Positions 44,247-52,110 of a stretch of DNA of 64,000 bases are shown here, one piece after another. The notes beneath the pieces are model-generated. The model was not told the origin of the DNA, ran no database searches, and saw nothing but the letters and a program-made list of their open reading frames with translations. Within the stretch, counting starts at the first letter, position 1. Every line of letters begins with the position of its first letter. Made by a program: the position numbers and the translations under genes. The DNA comes from Treponema_I sp045599005. Its GTDB lineage: Bacteria; Spirochaetota; Spirochaetia; Treponematales; Treponemataceae. Where the stretch lies: the NCBI GenBank assembly GCA_045599005.1, contig JAZRVF010000015.1, positions 62,001 to 126,000 of the forward strand, read 5' to 3'.

Positions 44247-44304
44247 AAAAAAAAGGGCTCCATAATTGAAGTGCACTTCAATAGAGACTTCTGTCCCCGG
44301 AGCC
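44247..44304 (-). terminator. Hairpin/terminator between the P-type ATPase and flavin reductase
   Basis: On the minus strand GGCTCC and GGAGCC close a long hairpin that is followed by CTTTTTTTT. Inside it lies the perfect 18-bp palindrome ATTGAAGTGCACTTCAAT (44265-44282), which could be an operator for the flavin reductase or an inner hairpin. Confidence 0.6.
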
Positions 44305-44337
44305 ATAAATGAATTCTAATTCAATAAAAGGATGACG

Positions 44338-46221
44338 TCAATTCTGAAGTCTGTCTTCTTTTGCGACACGCAGCATACGGATTGCGTTTAGAACTGCAAT
44401 CATCATCACGCCCACATCAGCAAAGATTGCAAGCCACATGTTGGCAATTCCCAAAGCGCCCAGAAGCAGACAGATTACTTTCACACCGATTGCAAACCAG
44501 ATGTTCTCGTAGACAATCCTGATGCATTTTTTTGACATTCTTATTGCTGTTACGATTTTATAAGGATTGTCATCCATCAGAACCATATCCGCAGCCTCAA
44601 TTGCCGCATCGGATCCCAGGGCGCCCATTGCGATACCGATGTCACTGCGGGTAAGAACCGGCGCATCGTTTATTCCGTCGCCCACAAAGGCAAGGACTTC
44701 TCCAGTTTTTTTTGCCGCGATCAGCTCCTCCACTTTGGAGACTTTGTCACCGGGCAGCAAGTCGCCGTAAAAACCGGTCATCTGGAGTTCGGCGGCAACT
44801 TTTTCTGCCACATCGGATGCATCCCCAGTAAGCATAACAGTTTCCTTGACGCCAAGTTTTTTCAGTCCGATAATCGCTTCCCTGGCATTTTCCTTAATGC
44901 GGTCTGAAATCACAATATATCCGGCATAAACTCCGTCAGCAGCAATGTGGATCACAGTTCCAATCTCACTGCACGAATCAGCTTCCACACCAATTTTTTT
45001 CATCAGTTTTGAATTTCCGCAGGCAACATCCATCCCGTCAATTTTCGCCCTCACACCATGACCGGCAATTTCCTCAACATCAGAAACCCGGTTCCTGTCG
45101 ATTTCCTGAGCCCAAGCTTTTCTCAGACTCAGAGAAATAGGATGATTTGAAAAACTTTCCGCATGAGCAGCCAATTCAAGAAGTCTCTTTTCTGACAGCC
45201 CCTTGCTGCGGACAGCTGTGACCTCAAAGACTCCTTCCGTAAGAGTTCCTGTCTTATCGAAAACCAGATATTTTACCCTGCTCAATGTCTCAAGGTAATT
45301 TGATCCTTTGATCAGAACACCGCTTTTGCTTGCGGCACCGATTCCAGCGAAGAAACTGAGGGGAATGCTGATCACAAGGGCACAGGGGCAGCTGATTACA
45401 AGAAATGTCAAGGCCCGGTAAAGCCAGATACTCCAGGCCGGATCTGTTTTCAGAAGCAGCCTGACAACCGGAGGCAGAAGTGCAAGGCCAAGAGCACAGA
45501 AACAGACAACCGGTGTGTAATAACGTGCGAATTTGGTGATAAATTCCTCTGACTTTGATTTTTTTGAACTTGCATTCTCAACCAGATCAAGAATCTTTGC
45601 CACAGTTGACTGCCCGAAATCAGTAGTTGTGGTGATCTTAAGAACACCACTCAGATTAATGCAGCCGCTCATAACATTGTCACCTGCAGTCACGGTTCTC
45701 GGAACACTTTCTCCGGTAAGGGCGCTCGTATCAATTGCGGCGCTTCCTTCGCTCACCACTCCGTCAATGGGGATTTTCTCACCAGGCTGAACAAGAATCA
45801 CAGTCCCGACGGCAACTTCAGAAGGATCCACCCGTTCCATGACACCGTCTTTCTCAATGTTTGCGTAGTCAGGGCGTATATCCATAAGATCCGCGATGTT
45901 GCGGCGGCTTTTTCCCACGGCAATGCTCTCAAAAAGTTCCCCGATCTGATAGAAAAGCATTACTGCAGTACTTTCCTTAAAGTCGCCCAAAGCATAGGCA
46001 CCAACAGTTGCCACAGCCATCAGAAAATTCTCATCAAAGACCTGACCTTTCAGAATCCCTTTGAATGCTTTTTTCAGCACGTCAAAACCGATTATCAGAT
46101 ATGGAACCAGATACAGGATCATTGACAGAAGCGGATTTTCTATCGGCAGAACCAGCAGAATTCCCAGAATTACTGTAGAAAGAATGATTTTAGCAAGATT
46201 TTTCTTCTGTTTCTTCGTCAT
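44338..46221 (-). CDS. Zn/Cd/Pb-type P1B ATPase efflux pump (ZntA/CadA-like)
   Basis: The protein is 627 aa with about eight membrane helices. The metal-site helix holds SCPCALVISIPLS (CPC), the phosphorylation site is VFDKTGTLTEG, and the actuator motif is TGES. The P1B HP motif is in HPISLSL, and the hinge is GDGINDAPVL. The last helix has IFADVGVMMIAVLNAIRML, with the Asp of DxG typical of the Zn/Cd/Pb subgroup. It lacks the usual fused N-terminal HMA domain, which is supplied by the small gene just upstream. It exports surplus zinc or cadmium. GAGGT precedes the ATG at 46221. Confidence 0.93.
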   Translation of the reverse strand: MTKKQKKNLAKIILSTVILGILLVLPIENPLLSMILYLVPYLIIGFDVLKKAFKGILKGQVFDENFLMAVATVGAYALGDFKESTAVMLFYQIGELFESIAVGKSRRNIADLMDIRPDYANIEKDGVMERVDPSEVAVGTVILVQPGEKIPIDGVVSEGSAAIDTSALTGESVPRTVTAGDNVMSGCINLSGVLKITTTTDFGQSTVAKILDLVENASSKKSKSEEFITKFARYYTPVVCFCALGLALLPPVVRLLLKTDPAWSIWLYRALTFLVISCPCALVISIPLSFFAGIGAASKSGVLIKGSNYLETLSRVKYLVFDKTGTLTEGVFEVTAVRSKGLSEKRLLELAAHAESFSNHPISLSLRKAWAQEIDRNRVSDVEEIAGHGVRAKIDGMDVACGNSKLMKKIGVEADSCSEIGTVIHIAADGVYAGYIVISDRIKENAREAIIGLKKLGVKETVMLTGDASDVAEKVAAELQMTGFYGDLLPGDKVSKVEELIAAKKTGEVLAFVGDGINDAPVLTRSDIGIAMGALGSDAAIEAADMVLMDDNPYKIVTAIRMSKKCIRIVYENIWFAIGVKVICLLLGALGIANMWLAIFADVGVMMIAVLNAIRMLRVAKEDRLQN

Positions 46222-46244
46222 GGCAACCTCACGGAATCAATAAA

Positions 46245-46463
46245 TTACAGATAAATATCGCAGTCGTCTTCTACTTTGCGGCAGTTCTTAAGGACTGCTT
46301 TCATAACTGCTGAAACATCAGCTCCGTCCTCAAACTCAACGTCCATCTTAAGAGCCATGTAATTGACAACAGCATTCTTTACCCCTGCTGTCTTTTTTGC
46401 AGCCTCTTCCATTTTGTTTGCACAGTTTGCGCAGTCTACTTCGATTTTGTATGATTTTTTCAT
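46245..46463 (-). CDS. Stand-alone HMA metal-binding protein
   Basis: The protein is 72 aa. The ATG at 46463 is chosen because AAGGTGG lies 6 bases upstream. The ferredoxin-like HMA fold carries DCANCANKM; the DCxxC form favours Zn/Cd over copper. The C terminus DDCDIYL adds an acidic Cys cluster, as on Zn/Cd pumps. It lies 23 bases before the ATPase gene, which has no HMA domain of its own, so it is probably the pump's metal donor. A strong promoter and operator-like palindrome lie upstream. Confidence 0.9.
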   Translation of the reverse strand: MKKSYKIEVDCANCANKMEEAAKKTAGVKNAVVNYMALKMDVEFEDGADVSAVMKAVLKNCRKVEDDCDIYL

Positions 46464-46489
46464 GTTAACCACCTTCACTTAGTTTTCAA

Positions 46490-46511
46490 CATTTGAACAC
46501 TTATTCATATG
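46490..46511 (-). promoter_or_regulatory. ArsR/SmtB-type zinc operator (10-2-10 inverted repeat)
   Basis: The + strand half-sites CATTTGAACA and TATTCATATG are inverted repeats at 8 of 10 positions, separated by two bases. They resemble SmtB/ZiaR operators (TGAACA-nn-TATTCA). It lies just downstream of the predicted start of the HMA-ATPase transcript. No arsR-family gene is within the window. Confidence 0.6.
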
Positions 46512-46520
46512 TTTGATTAC

Positions 46521-46548
46521 ATCATAATCTTTTTACAGTTTCTGTCAA
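46521..46548 (-). promoter_or_regulatory. Promoter of the HMA-P-type ATPase operon
   Basis: On the minus strand consensus TTGACA (46548-46543), 16 bases, TATGAT (46526-46521). The start falls near 46514, at the edge of the operator. Confidence 0.75.
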
Positions 46549-46633
46549 TACAAAACTTCTTTTTTTCCTGGATTACCCAATCAAAGAGTCGACAGTAAAT
46601 CATTTTTAAGATATGGAAAGGAAGAAAGCGGCA

Positions 46634-47440
46634 TCAGAAACCGCGGAGAACACCTTTTGCTTCCCCTACCTTTCCCCCGTTAAGAACCCAGGTCTTGATT
46701 GTCCTCTGCAGACTTGTATTTTCAGGAGCTTCTGACATGTCTTCAATCTGTGTGCCAAAAATCCAGGTTTTGTAATCATCTGCATCTTCATTCACTTCAA
46801 CAATGTCAAAACAGGATTTGAACTGTCTGATCCGGGAATTTTCGGGCAACAGACTGTCCAGTGCCGGCGCCACCAGCCAGGATTCAACCTTGCAGGGCCA
46901 CTCACAGCATTCCGGAAACTGATTACGGCGGAACTCCTGGAATCTGGAAAAAGATTCGGCGCAGACTGACCTGCTTATGTCCGCATTTCCCGGAATGTGC
47001 AGAAAAACGGTTCTGTCAGCAGAAGCAAACTCGTATTCAAGAGTGCCTAGACGGAAAAGACAAAGAGAAAGCTGTCTCCATGTCCAGAAATCCCGGTCAA
47101 AACCGAAACGCCCGAAACTGGCATAATGTTCTTTTACAAAGCGGGCAAAACATTCCATTGTGGCCGCATAGACTGAGTCATCAATTCCGCGTTTTCGGTA
47201 GGATTCGTAGGCAAGACATGCAGCCCGCAGATGAAGATAAAGGGTGTAAAATCCGTCATCTTTGCGGCAGCTGCACAGTTTATGGATTTGCTGTTGGGCA
47301 GATTCTGCTCTTCCCGGAAGAGTCATTTCTTCTGCAAGAAAGCGGAGTTCTTCCGGCAAAGGTCCCCGATCAAAACAGATCATTGCACCGGTCACCTGCT
47401 CAGGCATTCCGGTCAACGAACAGAGTTGTCCGACAGTCAT
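46634..47440 (-). CDS. GNAT-like acyltransferase-domain protein (NAT_N/GNAT_C type)
   Basis: The protein is 268 aa. The middle resembles two-domain acyltransferase-like proteins of Firmicutes and spirochaetes, with VFLHIPGNADISRSVCAES and SWLVAPALDSLLPENSRIRQ followed by DDYKTWIFGT. I make the family call with moderate confidence; its substrate is unknown. There is no signal peptide and Cys is fairly frequent. It begins 7 bases after cheB on the same strand, so it is co-transcribed with the methylesterase. A chemotaxis link is therefore possible but not shown. Confidence 0.6.
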   Translation of the reverse strand: MTVGQLCSLTGMPEQVTGAMICFDRGPLPEELRFLAEEMTLPGRAESAQQQIHKLCSCRKDDGFYTLYLHLRAACLAYESYRKRGIDDSVYAATMECFARFVKEHYASFGRFGFDRDFWTWRQLSLCLFRLGTLEYEFASADRTVFLHIPGNADISRSVCAESFSRFQEFRRNQFPECCEWPCKVESWLVAPALDSLLPENSRIRQFKSCFDIVEVNEDADDYKTWIFGTQIEDMSEAPENTSLQRTIKTWVLNGGKVGEAKGVLRGF

Positions 47441-47446
47441 AATAAA

Positions 47447-48655
47447 TCAGTTTTCAAGAACAATCTGATTGATTTTTGCGGCCATCTTTGACAGCGGAAC
47501 CTGTTCCTGGACAGCACCAAGTTCCCATGCAACTTTAGGCATTCCGTAAACAACAGAACTTTCCTGATCCTGGCCGATGGTACGGGCACCCTGTTTGCGC
47601 ATCTCAGCAAGCTGTTTGGCACCGTCACCACCCATACCTGTCATTATGATACCCAGTGCATGGTTCTGGAACACCATGGAAACTGATTCAAACATTACGT
47701 CAACAGAAGGCCGGTGTCCGTTCACAGGCGGCGTATCAATCACACGGATAATGTGCTCAAAACCTTTCTTCATCACAATAATGTGGTGACTTCCCGGCGC
47801 GATATAAACATGTCCCGGCTTAAGAACATCGCCGTCTTCTGCCTCTTTAACTTCAAGAGGACAGATATTGTTCAGACTCTGAGCAAATTCTTTTGTGAAG
47901 CCGGCAGGCATGTGCTGGACAACCAGCATCGGCAGTTTGATGTCAGGTGACAGGTCTTTGAAAACCTCGCGCAATGCGTTGGGACCACCGGTTGAGATAC
48001 CAAGAGCGATTATCTCCAGTTTGCCCGGATTACGAACAGGCTGAACCACAACAGGTTCTTTCGGTGTCTGTGTTGCCCATGAAGGCGTGGAGAAAGAAAG
48101 GGGAACAATCTTTGCAGGCTTGTCACTGTTCTCACCGGTTGCAATGTTTGAAATTGTCGCCGGCTTGGAATCCTTTGAGTGAACATCATCTTTCTGGGAG
48201 AAATAAGTGTTCAGGACAGAACCGGAAAGGCCGCGTTTTTTTGCAGCATATTTTCCACCGTAGCTGGTGAGCATCTCTGTGATGCGCATTGCCACAGTCT
48301 GAATATCCATTGAGATTGATCCGGAAGGTTTCTGAATAAAATCGCTTGCTCCCATCTCAAGACAGCGCATTGTAACAGTTGCGCCTTCACTTGTAAGACT
48401 TGAAAGCATGACAACAGGAATGTCGATTCCACGGTTTTTGCGTTCCTGAAGAAACTGCAGTCCGTTCATCTCGGGCATCTCAACATCAAGAAGAATGACA
48501 TCCGGTTTGCACAGAGGAATTTTGTCCAATGCAAAACGACCGTTCATTGCTGTTGCCGCAACACTGAGGTTGGGAGTAGCTTCAATAATTCTAGTAATAA
48601 GATTGCGCATCAGCGCAGAGTCATCAACAACCAAAACAGAAATTCTATCATTCAT
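47447..48655 (-). CDS. cheB: Chemotaxis response regulator protein-glutamate methylesterase
   Basis: The protein is 402 aa. The N-terminal receiver domain (residues 5-120) has VLVVDDSALMRNLI and VILLDVEMPEMNG with the phosphorylated Asp. A linker of about 80 residues is followed by the methylesterase domain. Its active Ser is in ALGISTGGPNALREV, its His in VVQHMPAGFTKEFA, and the active-site Asp region is IIMTGMGGDGAKQL. It removes methyl groups from chemoreceptors, resetting sensitivity, and can deamidate Gln. cheR lies 60 bases upstream on the same strand with its own promoter. The linker is Ser/Lys/Pro-rich and of normal length. Confidence 0.96.
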   Translation of the reverse strand: MNDRISVLVVDDSALMRNLITRIIEATPNLSVAATAMNGRFALDKIPLCKPDVILLDVEMPEMNGLQFLQERKNRGIDIPVVMLSSLTSEGATVTMRCLEMGASDFIQKPSGSISMDIQTVAMRITEMLTSYGGKYAAKKRGLSGSVLNTYFSQKDDVHSKDSKPATISNIATGENSDKPAKIVPLSFSTPSWATQTPKEPVVVQPVRNPGKLEIIALGISTGGPNALREVFKDLSPDIKLPMLVVQHMPAGFTKEFAQSLNNICPLEVKEAEDGDVLKPGHVYIAPGSHHIIVMKKGFEHIIRVIDTPPVNGHRPSVDVMFESVSMVFQNHALGIIMTGMGGDGAKQLAEMRKQGARTIGQDQESSVVYGMPKVAWELGAVQEQVPLSKMAAKINQIVLEN

Positions 48656-48715
48656 GAAAAAAGCCTCTGAAAAAAAACAGTCTTCAAATGAAAAACTTTA
48701 TGTGAGTCTCAGGAA

Positions 48716-49534
48716 TTACTTCAAGTTTTTCTGGTACAGACAGGCCCAGTTTGTTTTAAGGAATTCGAATTTTGTATCCATTCCGAAAAGAGACTCTGAG
48801 TGTCCGATGAAAAGGTATGACTGAGGTCCCATTGAATCCCAGAAACGGTTTACAGTAGCAAGCTGGGCAGCATCATCAAAATAGATGAGGACGTTGCGGC
48901 AGAAAACTACGTCAAGATTACGGAGTCCTGCATCAAACTTAAGGTTATGATAGTCAAAACGGATGCGGCTCTTGATATCATCATTCACCTGATAACCGTT
49001 GTTTACTTTTGTAAAGAAGCGGTCAAGGTAATTCTGGGGGATTCCCGCAATACGTGATTCCTCATAAAATCCCTGTTTACCGACCATAAGGGATTTGAGG
49101 GAAATGTCAGAGGCAACAATCTCAAAAGTATAAGGAGCAGGAAGAATGTCTTTAAGAATCATCGCGATTGTGTATGGTTCTTCACCTGTGGAACAGCCGG
49201 CACTCCAGATTTTGATGGTTCTGTCGCCCTTTGCCTTCTTATTCTCAATTACGTGGGGAATTACATAATTGATCAGCGTGTCAAAATGGGGCTGGTTTCT
49301 GAAGAAACGGGTAAGGTTTGTGGTTACTGAATCAAGAAGAAGTTTCATCTCCTCTTTGTCAGTAATAATCAGCTTATAATAACTGCGGACGTCTTCCATT
49401 TTTTTGTCACGGAGACGCTCTTTCAAACGACTGTCCAAAATAGAGCGGTTCGTTGCAGAAAACGTAATACCGCTTTCATCATAAATAACCTTTCTGAAAA
49501 GGTCAAAATCTGCATCAGTAAGTAAATCAGCCAT
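48716..49534 (-). CDS. cheR: Chemotaxis protein methyltransferase
   Basis: The protein is 272 aa from the ATG at 49534 (MADLLTDADFDLFRKVIYDE). The N-terminal helical domain contains the Arg-rich region that contacts receptors. The SAM-binding domain has KIWSAGCSTGEEPYTIAM, and VVFCRNVLIYFDD is a CheR signature. It methylates glutamates on chemoreceptors such as the one encoded at 24480. Its -10 box is 8 bases from the ATG, so the mRNA is predicted to be leaderless. cheB follows on the same strand. Confidence 0.95.
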   Translation of the reverse strand: MADLLTDADFDLFRKVIYDESGITFSATNRSILDSRLKERLRDKKMEDVRSYYKLIITDKEEMKLLLDSVTTNLTRFFRNQPHFDTLINYVIPHVIENKKAKGDRTIKIWSAGCSTGEEPYTIAMILKDILPAPYTFEIVASDISLKSLMVGKQGFYEESRIAGIPQNYLDRFFTKVNNGYQVNDDIKSRIRFDYHNLKFDAGLRNLDVVFCRNVLIYFDDAAQLATVNRFWDSMGPQSYLFIGHSESLFGMDTKFEFLKTNWACLYQKNLK

Positions 49535-49542
49535 ATGCAGCA

Positions 49543-49571
49543 ATTTTATCGCACTGTTTTAAAAACTGCAA
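49543..49571 (-). promoter_or_regulatory. Promoter giving a predicted leaderless cheR mRNA
   Basis: On the minus strand TTGCAG (49571-49566), 17 bases, TAAAAT (49548-49543). Eight bases separate the -10 from the ATG at 49534. Confidence 0.6.
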
Positions 49572-49622
49572 CATAAACCTGATTACTGTAATATTGTATG
49601 ATTTTGCCTAAAAAAATGGGAA

Positions 49623-50510
49623 TCACCGGGAAATGAAGCCAAGATTGACCGCAGACTTGCTGAGTATGCCATAACTGAACATATTCTCGCCATTTATCAC
49701 CAGCCCCGAAGAATCACCGCCGTCAAACTGAAGGGCATCCCATGCTCCCGCATGCCTAAGAATCAGTGCTGATTCCTCAAAAGAAATGCCGGCACAGGAA
49801 GACATTTTTCCGCCTTCCGCACTCAGAATAAAAAGCGTTTTTCCGTCTTCCGAAAGTCCTGCTGCTGTACGGGCATCCTGAAAATTCCTGAAACTTCCGC
49901 AGGGTTCTCCATCCTTAAGGATTGAATAAAAACCGCCCACTGAAAGAAGATGCCCTGATTCGTTGCAAACTTGCTGACTGCCGTAAATTTTTCCAGTACC
50001 GTCTTCAAAAAAAGCGATCTGGGCATAACCGGACCATGGCGGACACAGCACTTCGCTTCCGCACTGGAGAATTCCTGATGGAGTAAAATAGGTGTTGAAA
50101 GGAGATATTCGGTCCCACCGGTTCCGGCTGCCATAAGGTGTTGTGTTTATTGCAACAGTTGAGCCGGTCCGCCGTGCAAATTTATGAGTGTATTCAGAAA
50201 GAATCTTTTCCTCAGAACAGGGACCGGGAGGATCAAAAACCGGATCCACAAGAGACAGATCAATCCTGGTCAGATGGTAGATCTGGGACCGTTCAGGGAC
50301 AGCAACTTTCTTGTATTCAATGCCGGGAGAAATCTCTTCATAGGCTGAATAATCCTGAGCCAGAAAAAGAGCAGATCCGTCCACAAAATATTCCGCGGGA
50401 ATCTTTCCGTCGTATTTTTCCGGAACAGAGGAACATCCGTAACAGAAAAGGAGAAAAATCAGAAAAAAACTGCGGAAAAAAGCAGAGAAAACAGATTTGC
50501 GCTTGTTCAT
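49623..50510 (-). CDS. Phosphodiester glycosidase (NAGPA)-family lipoprotein
   Basis: The protein is 295 aa. The start at 50510 gives a lipoprotein signal peptide (FFLIFLLFCYGCSS, lipobox YGC), so it is anchored in the periplasm or at the surface. The NAGPA-like domain (residues about 70-290) ends with the motif QFDGGDSSGLVINGEN, the family's DGGxS active region, preceded by ARTAAGLSEDGKTLFILSAE. Family members hydrolyse phosphodiester-linked sugars, as in uncovering enzyme and in spore-cortex proteins. The target here is unknown. A perfect TATAAT lies 6 bases before the ATG, and its promoter is divergent from and overlaps that of asnS. Confidence 0.82.
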   Translation of the reverse strand: MNKRKSVFSAFFRSFFLIFLLFCYGCSSVPEKYDGKIPAEYFVDGSALFLAQDYSAYEEISPGIEYKKVAVPERSQIYHLTRIDLSLVDPVFDPPGPCSEEKILSEYTHKFARRTGSTVAINTTPYGSRNRWDRISPFNTYFTPSGILQCGSEVLCPPWSGYAQIAFFEDGTGKIYGSQQVCNESGHLLSVGGFYSILKDGEPCGSFRNFQDARTAAGLSEDGKTLFILSAEGGKMSSCAGISFEESALILRHAGAWDALQFDGGDSSGLVINGENMFSYGILSKSAVNLGFISR

Positions 50511-50516
50511 GACGTA

Positions 50517-50564
50517 ATTATAACTGTTTTCCGGTTGAAAAACCATGTAAAAACGTGATAAAAA
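50517..50564. promoter_or_regulatory. Overlapping divergent promoters of asnS and the NAGPA lipoprotein
   Basis: Rightward: TTGAAA (50535-50540), 18 bases, TAAAAA (50559-50564), six bases before the asnS ATG at 50571. Leftward: TATAAT (50522-50517), six bases before the lipoprotein ATG, with no good -35. Both predict leaderless mRNAs from a 60-base gap. Confidence 0.6.
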
Positions 50565-50570
50565 TATTGC

Positions 50571-51980
50571 ATGAAAACACAACTTATTAAGGACATTTTA
50601 GTGTCCGCTCCAGACGGCCGTACAGTTACAGTCTGCGGCTGGGTGCGCACTAAGCGCGATTCGAAGAACCTCTGTTTCATTCAGGTGAACGATGGCTCAT
50701 GTTTTGCTTCCATTCAGTTAACTTATGACCGGGAAAATCCCGATAATTCCAATAATTCAAATTCTAATGCCATTGAGGCAGAACTTTCAAAAGTCACCAC
50801 AGGTGCTTCAGTGATCGCCACCGGAAAACTGATTGAATCCCCCGCCTCAGGACAGGCTGTGGAAGTTTCTCTTGAGACTCTGGAAGTTTCCGGCATTTCT
50901 CCAAGTGACTATCCCCTGCAGAAAAAAGGACACACAATCGAGTTCCTGCGCGAGATCGCCCACCTGCGTCCCCGCACAAACATGATCGGTGCCACAGCAC
51001 GTGTCCGCAGCCAGATGGCTTTTGCAGTGCATTCATTCTTCAACGAGAACGGATTCCATTACTTCAACGCGCCCATCATCACATGCAGTGACTGTGAAGG
51101 TGCCGGAGAAATGTTCCAGGTGACAACACTGGACCTGGACCGTGTCGCAAAATCAGGCGAAGTGGATTACAGCAAAGACTTTTTCGGCAAGAAAGCAAGC
51201 CTTACAGTTTCAGGCCAGCTTGAGGCAGAGACTTATGCCACAGCTCTTTCCCGTGTCTATACATTCGGTCCCACTTTCCGTGCGGAGAATTCAAACACAC
51301 CGCGCCACCTTGCAGAGTTCTGGATGATTGAGCCTGAAGTTGCATTCTACGATTTGTATGATGACATGGATCTGGCCGAATCTTTCGTAAAATACCTTCT
51401 GAACTGGGCACTGACAAAATGTGCCGATGATCTTGCATTCTTTGACCAGCGCGTCCAGAAAGGTCTGATCGAGACACTCAGAAATGTTGCAAACGCGGAT
51501 TTTGCCCGTGTTTCCTACACTGACGCAGTCGCTGAACTTGAAAAGAACAACGATAAGTTTGAGTTCAAGGCATTCTGGGGATGCGATCTTCAGACTGAGC
51601 ATGAAAGATTCCTTACAGAACAGGTTTATAAACGCCCTGTGATGGTTTACAACTATCCAAAGGAAATCAAGGCTTTCTACATGAAGATGAACGAAGACGG
51701 AAAGACTGTCCGTGCAGTTGATGTTCTTGTTCCCGGAATCGGAGAGCTGATCGGTGGATCTGAACGTGAGAACGATTATGATAAACTCAAGAACCGCATT
51801 ATAGAACTTGGAATGAATCCTGAGGACTACTGGTGGTACCTTGATCTTCGTAAATACGGTTCAGTTCCTCACGCCGGATTCGGAATGGGTTTTGAACGTC
51901 TGATCCGTTACGTTACCGGAATGAGCAACCTCCGGGATGTTATTCCTTATCCACGCGCACCGAAACTTGCGGAGTTCTAA
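50571..51980 (+). CDS. asnS: Asparaginyl-tRNA synthetase
   Basis: The protein is 469 aa. The N-terminal OB-fold anticodon-binding domain (residues 1-110) begins LIKDILVSAPDGRTVTVCGW. The class II catalytic core has motif 2 (FGPTFRAENSNTPRHLAEFW) and motif 3 (GFGMGFERLIRYVTG). The tRNA-Asn-specific form, rather than AspRS, is indicated by the FNAPIITCSDCEGAGEMF region and the YPKEIKAFYMK motif. It attaches Asn to tRNA-Asn. No Shine-Dalgarno precedes the ATG at 50571, which lies 6 bases from a -10 box. Confidence 0.96.
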   Translation: MKTQLIKDILVSAPDGRTVTVCGWVRTKRDSKNLCFIQVNDGSCFASIQLTYDRENPDNSNNSNSNAIEAELSKVTTGASVIATGKLIESPASGQAVEVSLETLEVSGISPSDYPLQKKGHTIEFLREIAHLRPRTNMIGATARVRSQMAFAVHSFFNENGFHYFNAPIITCSDCEGAGEMFQVTTLDLDRVAKSGEVDYSKDFFGKKASLTVSGQLEAETYATALSRVYTFGPTFRAENSNTPRHLAEFWMIEPEVAFYDLYDDMDLAESFVKYLLNWALTKCADDLAFFDQRVQKGLIETLRNVANADFARVSYTDAVAELEKNNDKFEFKAFWGCDLQTEHERFLTEQVYKRPVMVYNYPKEIKAFYMKMNEDGKTVRAVDVLVPGIGELIGGSERENDYDKLKNRIIELGMNPEDYWWYLDLRKYGSVPHAGFGMGFERLIRYVTGMSNLRDVIPYPRAPKLAEF

Positions 51981-52000
51981 TTAATCTGCTGCGTAAATAT

Positions 52001-52032
52001 AAGCTGTCTGAGTTTTCAGGCAGCTTTTTTTT
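52001..52032 (+). terminator. Terminator of asnS
   Basis: AAGCTGTCTG pairs with CAGGCAGCTT (one G-T pair) around AGTTTT, and the 3' arm runs into eight T. Confidence 0.85.
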
Positions 52033-52110
52033 GCTTTTTCCACTGATTTTTTGATTTTTTTCCAATTCTTTTCATATAACAAATTCAGAGACTTTTTTAA
52101 GGAAAAACAG

